Shown one piece after another: positions 9,236 through 19,800 of a stretch of 64,000 nucleotides of DNA. The position numbers and the translations under genes are program-made. This DNA comes from Gelidibacter mesophilus DSM 14095 (GTDB lineage Bacteria; Bacteroidota; Bacteroidia; Flavobacteriales; Flavobacteriaceae). Every line of letters starts with the position of its first letter. The stretch's first letter is position 1. The stretch lies in NCBI RefSeq assembly GCF_000423005.1, contig NZ_AUHD01000001.1, positions 682,001 through 746,000 of the forward strand, read 5' to 3'. The notes below the pieces were generated by a model. That model searched no databases and was not told the DNA's origin. It was given only the letters and a program-made list of their open reading frames with translations.

Positions 9236-11122
9236 TTACTTCATAATCATAGGAAGTTTGATCTGTGATGGATAATCCAAAGAATGGTGCACCTTATTGT
9301 GAGCCACAACACCTTCTTTTTCGTCGTAGTTATTCCCGCCAGTATTCAAATTCCGACCAAAACGAGGAAAATTACTGCTCGATATTTCAATCCTGATACG
9401 ATGGCCTTTTTTGAAGTAATTACTGGTGGACATCGGTGTCAAATCTACTTGATAGACCTTATCCTTCTCCATAAATACTTCCTTGTCATATCCATCACGA
9501 TATCTGACGCGCTGTATAGTTTCATCCAAATTATAAGCGCTTCCATCAGGATATACATCAATCAACTTAATGGTAAAATCGGTATCTTTTGCGTCAGAAG
9601 ACACATATAAGGTCGATTCAATAAAACCGGACACTTCAACACCTTCTTTTAAAACCTCTGTGGTGTAAACCAAAATGTCATTTCTGGTTTCCATTTGTTG
9701 TTGATCGAAAGCGCCGCCTTGAACCGCATTTCCTGTACAACAGACATTACCGCCATAAGAAGGAACGGGTGCCATAGGATCATAGGTAAAACTATCAGGA
9801 TAATCAGATTCGGCTTTGGAACTGTTTAATTCGCCTCCTCCAAAAGAACTATTGGCATCACCTTTACTGTTTAAATAAAAGGTTGTTAATTCTGCTGTTT
9901 CCGGAGGCCAGGTTTCAGAGGCTTGCCACTTGTTGCTTCCCATAGTATAATACTGCACTCTTGGCGTTTTCTGCTTAAAATCGTTTTGATCTCCTTTCAG
10001 CCAGAGATCGAACCATGCGTAAATTTGCTCATCGTAGTTAAGTGTTGCATCGCCCACGTTGCGTTCACCAACGATTGTATTTTCAGTAGCTCGGGTATAA
10101 CTGCAATGCAAGGTTGGGGCAATGACCAAATATTGATTATCCCTGATTTTAGGATCTTTGGAATTATTTCTTACATGATTAAATAAAGCAAGATTAGGTG
10201 TTATGGACACGTCGTACCAGGATGCGAACCAAAAACCCGGAACACCAATTTCCATGTTGTCATGATAAAGTCCGCCCTTAAACCAATCCGGATCATTCGG
10301 TTTACGAACGATCATTTTATCGAAAATGTCATGTTTCCCATTTATGTTTTTTAGGATGTCCTGAAGAGGTAAATGCTTAAGCGCCTTAGCCATATCTATT
10401 GGCGGATTTTTAGGATTTAAATCGTAAAACCTCGAAATCCTGATCAAATCTTCCTGAGTGGCCCCGGCCGGAATTCGAGGTTTGAATTTGTCTTGCTCTA
10501 CACCGTATAACCAAGCAATGAACAACATCTGTTCAGCACCACCTCTGAACCAATTGCCTTGCTCGTTTATGTTGCCAACCCTGCCCACTCCGGCACCAAA
10601 TCCTTGTGGGACCATTGCGGCGTATGACGGATGATCTAAGGCCGCAGCTGCCATTTGCCATTCTGCAGTAGAAGAGCAACCTAATGTTCCAATTTTACCG
10701 TTAGACCATGGCTGATCTTTCATCCATGTAAATGCATCGTAACCATCAGTTAAAGGAACTCCCAAAATATCCCATTCACCCTCAGAGAAATAGCGGCCAC
10801 GTTCATTTTGTACCACATAAGCATAACCTTTTTTGACGGCTTCCAAAGCTTTTTTAGCGGTTCCCGTTCGTTGCTCACCATTGACCCAAGAATTAAAATT
10901 ATAAGGTGTGCGCGAAAAAATAATGGGTACTTTTTTATTGGTTTTTGGGCGATAGATATCCGTGGCCAATCGGATGCCATCGCGCATAGGCATCATTATT
11001 TTTTGATCTACAATGGCAATTTCTTCCAGTTCTTGAAAGATGTCTTCTTGTGCTTGAAGATTGAAGCTGTTAACAAAAAAGCATACAAGTACAAAGGTGA
11101 TTAAAATGCTGTGTTTTTTCAT
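9236..11122 (-). CDS. CocE/NonD family hydrolase (X-Pro dipeptidyl-peptidase S15-like), secreted
   Basis: Alpha/beta-hydrolase predicted to cleave acyl or peptide bonds in the periplasm. The reading frame extends 33 codons upstream, but the Met at 11122 begins a good signal peptide ([20 protein letters not shown], then NLQAQ), so I use it as start. The S15 core begins with [16 protein letters not shown]; the nucleophile is the Ser in [11 protein letters not shown], and the C-terminal jelly-roll domain (from about 460 residues) carries [15 protein letters not shown] and [16 protein letters not shown], both typical of CocE-like enzymes. Whether it is an esterase, a beta-lactam acylase or a peptidase is not decidable here. 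It lies 267 bp beyond a damaged GMC oxidoreductase gene on the same strand. Confidence 0.85.
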   Translation of the reverse strand: MKKHSILITFVLVCFFVNSFNLQAQEDIFQELEEIAIVDQKIMMPMRDGIRLATDIYRPKTNKKVPIIFSRTPYNFNSWVNGEQRTGTAKKALEAVKKGYAYVVQNERGRYFSEGEWDILGVPLTDGYDAFTWMKDQPWSNGKIGTLGCSSTAEWQMAAAALDHPSYAAMVPQGFGAGVGRVGNINEQGNWFRGGAEQMLFIAWLYGVEQDKFKPRIPAGATQEDLIRISRFYDLNPKNPPIDMAKALKHLPLQDILKNINGKHDIFDKMIVRKPNDPDWFKGGLYHDNMEIGVPGFWFASWYDVSITPNLALFNHVRNNSKDPKIRDNQYLVIAPTLHCSYTRATENTIVGERNVGDATLNYDEQIYAWFDLWLKGDQNDFKQKTPRVQYYTMGSNKWQASETWPPETAELTTFYLNSKGDANSSFGGGELNSSKAESDYPDSFTYDPMAPVPSYGGNVCCTGNAVQGGAFDQQQMETRNDILVYTTEVLKEGVEVSGFIESTLYVSSDAKDTDFTIKLIDVYPDGSAYNLDETIQRVRYRDGYDKEVFMEKDKVYQVDLTPMSTSNYFKKGHRIRIEISSSNFPRFGRNLNTGGNNYDEKEGVVAHNKVHHSLDYPSQIKLPMIMK

Positions 11123-11389
11123 TTTAGAAGTGATTAATTGGTTGGTCATCATTGAGATTAGCGCTCTTAAGTAAGATCCGCTGCCCATCTTGAGCCGATT
11201 CATTAAAAATACAAAACTCATCTGTAAAATCGGTAAAAACTTTCCTGGTCATTAAAAAACTAAATTATCAGGTCTGTTCTTCTATCGCATTGGTTATAAT
11301 AAAGGACTGAAAGATTTTTACAAAAATCCCATGGTTCCTGTGGAGATGGTTATCAGTTTTTTCAGTTTTATGAGAAGTGTACGCTTGGT

Positions 11390-12952
11390 TTAATCATTTT
11401 TGTTTGGAATTTGATCCATGGCGTGTTCCGCAATTGCTGTTATTGATAATGAAGGATTGACCCCAGGATTGGCGGAAATCATCGCACCATCTATAACAAA
11501 CATATTTTGGTACCCAAAGATCTTATTGTTCTTATCAATAACGCCAGTGGTGTGATCTTTTTCCATAACAGCACCGCCTAAGATATGGGCTGTGGATGGT
11601 ATTCCCGCCAAAGTTTCAAGAGCAAAGGAAGTGCTTACACCGTTAATGGCTTTTCGGTAGGCTTTTACGAGTTTAATAGATTCCGGAATAAAAGGTGTAG
11701 GAGCCAAGCCGGCGCTTACCGTTGAGGTCATTTGCCCAAAGGCATTGCGTTTAAATTTTAAAGTGCTGTCCAGTGTTTGCATAAAAAGTAGGACGACCGT
11801 ATTTTTTGCCCAGCCGTTCACAAAATATATTTTAAAATAGTCGACGGGGTTTTTTAGGAATTTAATGAGTATTTTAAACAGACGTGAGATGACATTGGAT
11901 CCAGTAACGTAAGGTCAATGTACCAGTTTCCATGCATTGGAGCCTTCACCATATCTGCAAATTTCGAGATGACTATTTTCATCGGTATCAAGAATACTGC
12001 CGATGGCGACACCTTTTGAGTAGTTTTTGCTTTTGTCGAGTCCAGTAACACTAACCAGGGTTTCATTGTTACTGCGGATATCTTCGCCCAACTTATCCGA
12101 TAAATTGGGTAGTGATGATTTTTTAAGCTTGAGGAGTAATTTAACCGTACCCAAAACGCCACCGGAGAAAATGACGCCTTGCGCTTTTATCTTTTGGTGT
12201 TTTTTAAATAATTTGGTACTGCTTTTTAGGGACACTTCGTATCCCTGAGATCCATCGTTGGCGTTGATAGGTTGTACGTCTATAACTTCATTTTCGGCCA
12301 AAATCTCTGCACCATGTTTCTGAGCAAGGTAGAGGTAGTTTTTATCCAGCGTGTTTTTGGCATTATATCGGCAACCCGTCATACAAGCACCGCAAAAATT
12401 ACATCCAGAGCGCTCTGGACCCTCACCATTAAAATAGGGGTCTTTTTGTGTTTGATTTGGTGTTCCAAAAAAAACGGCGACCCAAGTGGGGTCAAACCTC
12501 TCCGCAATGCCTAAATCTTCCGACACTTTTTTGAGTCCCAAATCGGCATCAAATAATTGTGGATTTTTCGTAGCACCAAGCATCCGTAAGGCTTCTTTAT
12601 AATACGGCTTCAACTCATTTTCCCAATCGTTGAGATCTTTCCAGCTTCCCGATTTGAAAAAAGCAGTTTTCGGGGTAGGCAAGGTGTTGGCATAAACCAA
12701 AGAGCCGCCACCAACGCCAGTGCCTGAAATAATGGCAATATGTTTAAAAACGGAGAGTTTCATGATGCCAAAAAACCGTAAACTGGGCATCCATAACCAT
12801 TTCTTGAAGTTCCAATTGGTTTTGGGGAAATCATTGGCGGCGTACCATTTACCTTTTTCGACTACTAAAACCTTATAGCCTTTTTTGGATAATCTTAAGG
12901 CACTCACCGAACCACCAAAACCACTCCCAACTATAATATAATCGTATGTCAT
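11390..12952 (-). pseudogene. GMC family oxidoreductase interrupted by an in-frame TGA
   Basis: FAD-dependent alcohol/sterol-type oxidoreductase. The first 345 codons encode the dinucleotide-binding motif (DYIIVGSGFGGSVSALRL), GTGVGGGSLVYANTLP, and the cysteine-rich GCNFCGACMTGCRYNAKN segment. Translation meets TGA at 11915-11917 after GSNAWKLVH. Beyond it the same frame stays open for 174 more codons and encodes the rest of the enzyme, including the C-terminal GMC signature (AHILGG, then NMFVIDGAMISANPGVNPSLSITAIAEHAM). The whole, about 520 codons, has normal family length, so the defect is a single nonsense codon, not a frameshift. A GGA-to-TGA change would explain it. It could be a real lesion or a base error; a GTG at 11819-11821 could start a useless C-terminal fragment. 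Confidence 0.8.
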
Positions 12953-13303
12953 ATTATTCTCCCATAACGAATTTGTATTCGAGAGACAATGAGTCTCGAT
13001 GACGAATTTAGTGAAATTAAATTGGCCTTTGGTAAATTATAATTTAACAAATTTTATTTTTTGTACGTTTAAAATCAGATGTCTTGTGAACTCAATTCTT
13101 CGAAAGAAAATATACAGGTTGGAACAAAAACCTCATTTGTCTTGAAAATAATATAGGATTATTGGTATATTTAGCTTGCCTTAAAAAACATAGATCAGTC
13201 TTAAAAAAATAAGGTTTCGTTCAAGCAGAGCTTTAACATAATTCTGAAAGCCTTTGGAAAAAGACCAGGAGGACAAAAAACTATCATCAACTCATTTCAT
13301 TAT
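12953..13303. other. Intergenic region between divergent genes, with a small inverted repeat
   Basis: Spacer of about 350 bp between the GMC oxidoreductase (minus) and the aldo/keto reductase (plus). A perfect 6-bp inverted repeat (TCGAGA ... TCTCGA with a 9-nt loop, near 12982-13002) sits close to the GMC start and could be an operator; nothing else stands out. Confidence 0.35.
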
Positions 13304-14317
13304 ATGACCATTAATCAACAATCAATTTCAGACTACCAAGCGCAACCAAGTCGCTATAAGGACATGCTGTACCGCCGTTGCGGTAAGAGCGGTATCCTAT
13401 TACCAGCGATTTCTCTTGGATTATGGCATAATTTCGGGCACGCCGATGATTTTACAAACGCAAGAAACATAGTTAGGACTTCTTTTGATTGTGGCATTAC
13501 CCATTTTGATTTAGCAAATAATTATGGTCCGCCTTATGGCGCCGCCGAAGAAACCTTCGGGAGAATCTTAAAAAAGGATTTTCAAAAGTATCGCGATGAG
13601 CTTTTGATTTCGAGTAAAGCGGGATGGGATATGTGGGATGGCCCTTATGGCGATTTGGGTTCTAAAAAGTATTTGATGGCGAGTCTCGATCAAAGTTTAA
13701 AGAGAATGGGATTGGACTATGTGGACATCTTTTACCATCACCGGCCAGACCCTGATACGCCATTGGAGGAAACTATGGGAGCATTGCATCAAATGGTACA
13801 ACAAGGAAAAGCACTTTATGTGGGAGTTTCCAGTTATCCAGCCGATTTAACCCGGAAGGCAAGTGACATATTAGAACGGATGGGCACCAAATTATTGATT
13901 CATCAACCACGTTATAATATGATGGATCGTTGGGTTGAAGATGGCTTAATGGATGTGCTTGAATCTCAGGGAATAGGAGGAATAGCCTTTTCACCTTTAA
14001 GCCAAGGCATCTTAACTGACAAATATCTCAACGGAATTCCAGAAGACTCAAGAGCGGGAAGAGACAAAAGATATCTTAAACCAGAACAACTGACTGAAGA
14101 CAGATTGGAGAAAGTGAAGGAGTTGAATAGTATCGCAAAAAAAAGAGATCAAAGTTTGGCGCAAATGGCGATTGCTTGGCTTTTAAAAGATGATCGTATT
14201 ACTTCGGTTTTGGTGGGTGCCAGTAGCCCTGAACAAATGCAAGACAATGTGAAATCAATTGTTAATTTGGATTTTTCAAGAGAAGAGCTAGCGACGATTG
14301 ATGATATCTTAAATTAA
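13304..14317 (+). CDS. Aldo/keto reductase, YghZ-like
   Basis: NADPH-dependent carbonyl reductase of the family that includes E. coli YghZ (L-glyceraldehyde-3-phosphate reductase). The catalytic tetrad is visible: D69 and Y74 in DLANNYG, K105 in SSKAGW, and H146 in DIFYHHRPDP. The LGLWHNFG start, the Y-G-x-A-E-x-x-x-G region and the C-terminal cofactor-binding stretch (VLVGASSPEQMQDN) support this subfamily, which often acts on methylglyoxal or other small aldehydes. 337 residues is the normal length. No signal peptide. It is flanked by unrelated genes; the physiological substrate is not shown by context. Confidence 0.9.
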   Translation: MTINQQSISDYQAQPSRYKDMLYRRCGKSGILLPAISLGLWHNFGHADDFTNARNIVRTSFDCGITHFDLANNYGPPYGAAEETFGRILKKDFQKYRDELLISSKAGWDMWDGPYGDLGSKKYLMASLDQSLKRMGLDYVDIFYHHRPDPDTPLEETMGALHQMVQQGKALYVGVSSYPADLTRKASDILERMGTKLLIHQPRYNMMDRWVEDGLMDVLESQGIGGIAFSPLSQGILTDKYLNGIPEDSRAGRDKRYLKPEQLTEDRLEKVKELNSIAKKRDQSLAQMAIAWLLKDDRITSVLVGASSPEQMQDNVKSIVNLDFSREELATIDDILN

Positions 14318-14434
14318 AAATCAGTACAATGCAGCAGCGTAAAAAATCAGTTTGAAATTCTGTGAATATTATTTTTAAAATAGTCCATGCTTTTAGATGT
14401 TATAGCGCACCAATGATATTAGGTTAGAATTCTT

Positions 14435-14442
14435 TAAATTTG
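14435..14442 (+). promoter_or_regulatory. Candidate -7 promoter element (TAAATTTG)
   Basis: Matches the Bacteroidota TAnnTTTG consensus 58 bp upstream of the GTPase start codon. No clear TTTG box is seen at the expected upstream spacing, so support is partial. Confidence 0.35.
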
Positions 14443-14499
14443 CAGTCTAAACAAGGTCAATACTACTACTTGACCACAATGTAAGCCCTATTCAAAATA

Positions 14500-15609
14500 A
14501 TGAGCAAGAACAAAGAAATTGCAAAACTCGAAAACAAACTTAAAGCCGATCTCAATAAATTTGAGTCTGCTAAAATAAAGTGTGGCATTATTGGGCGAAG
14601 TGGTGTTGGCAAATCATCTTTGATCAATGCCATTGTTGGTGAGCATATTGCCGAAGTAGGCGAAGTAGAAACCACCATGGAAGTTGGGAAGCCCATTGAA
14701 CATCGCGGATTGAACTTTTATGATTTACCGGGTTGCTCCACCATCAATTTTCCGAAGGAGCGCTATCTTGAAGAGTTCAACATCAGCCATTTTGATTGTG
14801 TAATATTAGTGACTGCAGACCGCTTTTATGAAGACGATTTATACTTAATCGATGAGCTTTTAAAACTTAAAATGCCTGTTTTTGCGGTTCGGACAAAAAT
14901 TGATTTTTCAATTGATCGTGGATTAAAACGGGATATATCCGAAGAAGAAACCTATAAAACAGTTTTGAATGATCTCGAAGAAAACCTTAGAGGCTACCGT
15001 CTCAATGGCATTTATTTGACCTCTGCCGATTATCCGCAAGAATATGATTTAGGCCAGCTTTTGGATGATGTTTACTCGAGCTTGGGAAAAATAAAACAAC
15101 AACGGTTTGTTGCGGATATTAACATCACCAGCCAAAAAATATTATCAAAAAAAAAAGAACTCGCAAATAAAATTGTAGGCATTCATGCAGCGCTATCGGC
15201 AGTTAATGGCGTTAATCCTATTCCGGGATTGGACGTAGGTGTGGATATATCCGTATTGACAAGAATGGGAATCCATGTTAGGGATATTTACTGTTTGGGC
15301 GAAGAACAACAGCATTTTATTATGGAATTGTTGGATAAGAGTAACGCCAAGGTATTGACGGCCAAAGCTGTTCAGTTTAGTGTGAAGTACTTAGGGAAGG
15401 ATGCGATTATACTTCTTTTAAAAAGAGCAGGAGCAACCGTTGCGGCAAAATCTGCTTCTAAGTACTTTCCTTTTATCGGTATCGCAATTTCGTCAACGGT
15501 TGGTTTTCTATTGACCTCATCTATCGGCAAAAATATGGTTTCGGATGCGGAAGTGATTGCGACCGAGAATTATAACGCCTTAAAATCACTCAAGATTAAA
15601 AGGGAATAA
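14500..15609 (+). CDS. IRG-like (interferon-inducible GTPase-type) GTPase with hydrophobic C-terminal domain
   Basis: Predicted GTP-binding protein. The N-terminal G domain has the P-loop GRSGVGKS (32-39), a threonine-containing switch I (ETTMEVG), G3 as DLPG (75-78) and G4 as TKID (132-135), the pattern used by IRG/IIGP-type and YcjX/YeeP-like GTPases. The C-terminal half (about 215-365) is helical and hydrophobic, with NPIPGLDVGVDISVLTRMG, as in DUF697/IRG helical domains, and a late glycine-rich hydrophobic stretch (FPFIGIAISSTVGFLLTSSIG) that could insert into or bind membrane. Bacterial relatives are thought to act in membrane remodelling or stress but few are characterised. It is a lone gene. 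The function here is unknown. Confidence 0.75.
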   Translation: MSKNKEIAKLENKLKADLNKFESAKIKCGIIGRSGVGKSSLINAIVGEHIAEVGEVETTMEVGKPIEHRGLNFYDLPGCSTINFPKERYLEEFNISHFDCVILVTADRFYEDDLYLIDELLKLKMPVFAVRTKIDFSIDRGLKRDISEEETYKTVLNDLEENLRGYRLNGIYLTSADYPQEYDLGQLLDDVYSSLGKIKQQRFVADINITSQKILSKKKELANKIVGIHAALSAVNGVNPIPGLDVGVDISVLTRMGIHVRDIYCLGEEQQHFIMELLDKSNAKVLTAKAVQFSVKYLGKDAIILLLKRAGATVAAKSASKYFPFIGIAISSTVGFLLTSSIGKNMVSDAEVIATENYNALKSLKIKRE

Positions 15610-16021
15610 TAACAATTAAGAAGTTGATTCTCTACAAGGTGCCATGTTCAGATTATTCATTACTCTTACGTCAATTTGAAACTCAATCTGCTCGGACGGA
15701 CAGCTAAAAATTAGGTGCATTGAGCCTAGCATCTAAATATCTCCACACAAATTTCACGGATTTCTTTGAATGTCTTCAAGGATAGTTGTGAGAAAACACT
15801 TCGCTATCTATGACATGAATGCGCTGGCCTTTCAGTCCGTTGTAAGGTCGTTGAGCTAAAATTCAATCAAGTTGAAGTCCTTTCACTTCATTTTTTAATG
15901 ACTATCATTGATGATTTCAAACCTAGATCAGATGCCATTTTTTAAAAATCCTATTTTGTAACAAAAATTAGATTTGAACTACTAACACTATTAAACCAAC
16001 AACCTTCTAAACAAAAAAACT
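15610..16021. other. Intergenic region upstream of the ABC transporter genes
   Basis: About 410 bp without a coding frame. A TAGATTTG hexamer-like -7 element lies at 15969-15976, about 45 bp ahead of the ATPase start, but the nearest TTTG upstream is only about 10 bp away, too close for a normal -33 box. No other structure seen. Confidence 0.4.
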
Positions 16022-16897
16022 ATGCTTTCAATCCAAAACCTGAATAAAACCTATCCTAACGGAGCCCAGGCTTTAAATAATGTCAACCTCAAAATTCAAA
16101 AAGGCATGTTCGGACTTTTAGGGCCTAACGGCGCAGGTAAATCAACCTTAATGCGCACCATTGCCACTTTGCAAATTGCCGATTCCGGTACTATTGAGTT
16201 TGATGGCATTGATGTGTTTAAACAGCCTGAGGAACTTAGAAAAGTTTTGGGGTATTTACCTCAGGATTTTGGGGTGTATCCTAAAGTGTCCGCAGAAATG
16301 ATGCTGAACCATATTGCGAAGATCAAAGGAATCCATAGCAGTAATGACCGTAAAGCCTACGTGGCCGATCTTTTAAATCAGGTGAATCTTTACAAATTTA
16401 GAAAACGAAATTTAGGAGATTATTCAGGAGGAATGCGTCAGCGGTTCGGGATTGCTCAGGCCTTGATCGGAAATCCGAAGTTAATTATTGTGGACGAGCC
16501 AACCGCGGGGTTAGATCCATTGGAGCGCAACCGTTTTCATAACTTATTAAGTGAATTGGGAGAAGATGCGGTGGTGATTTTATCGACTCATATTGTGGAT
16601 GATGTTGTTAATTTATGTACCAATATGGCTGTTTTTAATGACGGACAAATTGTGGTGCAAGGCCATCCACAAGAATTATCCAACTCATTGAATGACAAAA
16701 TATACCGCAAACGCATCGAAAAGGAGGAAATTGAGAAATATCAATCGGAATACATGGTGCTTTCTACCTACTTACGAAGTGGAAACATGAATGTTAATAT
16801 CTTTAGTGACGTGCATCCTGGAGACGGTTTTGAAGTGGTCAACAATAATTTGGAAGATTTCTATTTCTATAGTATTAACCAACCTCAAACCGTATAA
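16022..16897 (+). CDS. ABC transporter ATP-binding protein
   Basis: ATPase subunit that should pair with the downstream permease. Walker A is GPNGAGKS (34-41), the signature motif is SGGMRQ (135-140), Walker B is LIIVDE (154-159), the D-loop is GLDP, and the switch His is H190 in STHIVDDV. It resembles the exporter-type ATPases (ABC-2, DRA/CcmA-like) rather than importers. The gene ends 2 bp before the permease start codon, so the two are almost certainly co-transcribed and co-translated. The exported or extracted substrate is unknown. Confidence 0.93.
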   Translation: MLSIQNLNKTYPNGAQALNNVNLKIQKGMFGLLGPNGAGKSTLMRTIATLQIADSGTIEFDGIDVFKQPEELRKVLGYLPQDFGVYPKVSAEMMLNHIAKIKGIHSSNDRKAYVADLLNQVNLYKFRKRNLGDYSGGMRQRFGIAQALIGNPKLIIVDEPTAGLDPLERNRFHNLLSELGEDAVVILSTHIVDDVVNLCTNMAVFNDGQIVVQGHPQELSNSLNDKIYRKRIEKEEIEKYQSEYMVLSTYLRSGNMNVNIFSDVHPGDGFEVVNNNLEDFYFYSINQPQTV

Positions 16898-16899
16898 TC

Positions 16900-19800
16900 A
16901 TGAAGGAGATTTTCTTATTTGAACTGAAATATCGGTTGAGACGGCCAGCTACCTACATCTACATGTTTTTGATGTTCCTAATCCCACTCTTAATGAGTGT
17001 TTTTGAAAGTTCAGTTACGGCTCAATATACCAATAGTCCAAATGCCGTTGTTGGCGTTTTGGGAGGAATGAGTGTCATCAGCCTGTTTTTTTATGCTGCT
17101 ATTATGGGCGTTGCGGTGTATCGGGATGAGGAGCATAAAACAGCGCAAACGTATTTTACCTTTTCTGTTTCGGAAAAAAATTACATTCTCGGACGTTTCC
17201 TTGGCAGTTTTACCATTGTTACGGTAATGAATATTGGAGCAGTGATTGGGGCAATGATTGGCTTCAGTATAGGTGCGTTTTTAGAACGACCGGATTATGG
17301 CGTCTATATGTCTTTTAACTTCACCTCTTATTTGTTGCCATTTATTTACCTATTGACATTTAATGCGTTTTTTATTGGGAGTTTGTTCTTTTGTTTGATG
17401 ACATTTTTCAAACGGATGTCAATTCTATATTTGGGAGGTATTGTCATACTCATTCTGACTATCGCAACCGGACAATTATTATCTGGCTTAGATACCGAAT
17501 GGTTAAGTGTATATGTTGATCCGTTTGGTGAAGCAGCTCACGGATTTTTAACGAAGTATTGGACGGTTGACGAACTCAATCACAACCAATTAACACTTTC
17601 TGGTAAATTTGCAATCAACCGATTATTGTGGTTGGGCATGGCGTTCCTGATTTTCTTTTTCACTTTATTTAGATTTTCATACAAAGGATTTTTGTCCAGT
17701 TCAAAAAGAAAATCAACTAAAGAAAGCAAAGAAGACTATGTTCCTGCTTCTTTTATTCCAAACATCACCCAGGTTTTTAACTCCAAAGCCCGTCGGGAAA
17801 ATCTATTTTCTTTAAGCAAGATTGAATTTCTTTCCATCATTAAAGAGACTGCTTTTGTCATTTTAATGGTGATGGGAGTTATCATGGCTGGATTTATTGC
17901 TTATATGTCCAATCAAACTTATGGAACCCCATCGCTGCCATTGACACGTTATATGGTGACACAGATTTCGGGAGGCATGATCTTGTTTTCTATCATTATT
18001 TTAATTATTTATTCGGGGGAGGCTGTACATAGAACGCGTCAGAATAAAACATTTGAGTTTTATGATGCCTTACCTGTGAGCAATATCACTTTATATCTTT
18101 CTAAAATCATTTCTCTAATTGGAATTTCGGTCGTGTTGACTTTGCTCAATGTGGTCGTAGGTATTTTGTATCAAACGTTCAATGGTTTTTTCAATTATGA
18201 GTTGGGTATGTACTTGACCTATAATTTTTCGAATGTTTTTCCCAATTATGTCATGACCGTTCTTTTAGCGTTTTTCATCCATGTGTTGGTCAATAATAAG
18301 TTTTTAGGACATTTCATTGTGATTCTTATTTATGTCGGGTTGCCAATTTTATTGGGATTGGCACTCAAAACGTCAAATCCGTTGGTGATTTTTGGAGCCA
18401 CACCAGGTGGGTTTTTAAGTGATTTGAATGGCTTTGGACATTACTTGTATGGTAGGTTTTGGTTGAACCTGTATTGGATTTTATTAACCTGTATCTTGAC
18501 AACAATAGGTATTGTTTTTTGGAATCGTGGTTTCTTTTCTTCTGCTAAAGAGCGCTTGCAAATAGCAAAGCAACGTTTTAGTGGGAAAACGCTAAGTTTA
18601 ATGCTCTTTTTTATAGTGGCATTTGTGTCTGTAGGTGCCTACAGTTTTTATAATCTGAAAGTATTAAATCAATTGGAAGATGGTAACTACAGTCAAAAAC
18701 TTAATGCAGATGCTGAAAAGAAGTATGGTAAATTTATTGATCAACCGCATGTTCAAATCACCGACCTCAAAGCGTTTATCGATATATTTCCAGAAGACCG
18801 GCGCGTAGAAGCCAAGGGCGAATTTAAGGTTGTTAATAATTATGAAGTCCCTATTGATACGCTGTTGATGGAAGTGAAATTCCCAATTGCAGATACAAAA
18901 ATCACTAAAGTTGTTTATAATGGTGCTGAATTAAAACCGTTTCTATCGGACGAGGAATATCGACTGTTTCTCTACAAATTACCTATAAGTTTGCAGCCAA
19001 AAGAAACGGCATCTCTGGTGATTGAAACACAGGTGGATACGCACGGATTTTCAATGGATTCTGAAACTGCGATTTTGGAGAATGGAACATTTTTTAATGA
19101 TGCAATCTTTCCTTCCTTTCATTATCAGCGCACCATAGTTGATAATGGCATTCGTAAAAAACATGGATTAGAGAAACTTGATTATTTATTATCGCCGCGA
19201 ACCGATAGTTTGGCACTAAGAAAAAACTTGTTTAATGAGGATGCCGATTATCTAAGCTTTGAAGCCATAGTCAGTACTGCAAAAGGACAAACCGCTGTTG
19301 CTCCAGGAACGCTGACCAAGCAATGGGAAGAAAATGGAAGAAATTATTTTCAGTATAAAATGGAAGAAAAAACCGATTATTTCTTCAGTTTTGTTTCAGC
19401 GGCCTATGATATCGAAAGAGATAGTTGGACGGCCCCGAGCGGCAAAAAAGTAGCGATAGAAATTTATCATTCCCCTAAGCATAAAAGGAATCTGAACTAT
19501 TTTATCAAAGGGGTTAAAATTGCGTTGGATTATAATTCTAAAAACTTCATGGAATATCCGTATTCAGTCATCCGAATAATAGAATTTCCGGCACATACAG
19601 TATTTGCACAGTCCTTTGCAACTTCTATTCCGTATTCTGAAGATTTTGGATTTGCTGCTGATTTTTCAAAAGCAGATAGTTATAATTATGCCTTTAGAGT
19701 GACGTCGCATGAGGTGGCTCACCAATGGTGGGGCCATATTGTGACCCCAAGCAAAACTAGCGGTGGTAATGTCATTTCAGAGACTTTGGCAGAATATGCC

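Noticed and set aside
11854-12162. 102-codon minus-strand frame overlapping the GMC break
   Set aside because: It lies in another frame; the original frame is open on both sides of the TGA, so no frameshift is needed to explain the gene.
11390-12952. Selenocysteine insertion at the in-frame TGA of the GMC oxidoreductase
   Set aside because: No stem-loop typical of a bacterial SECIS seen directly after the TGA, GMC enzymes do not use selenocysteine, and a point nonsense change explains it more simply.
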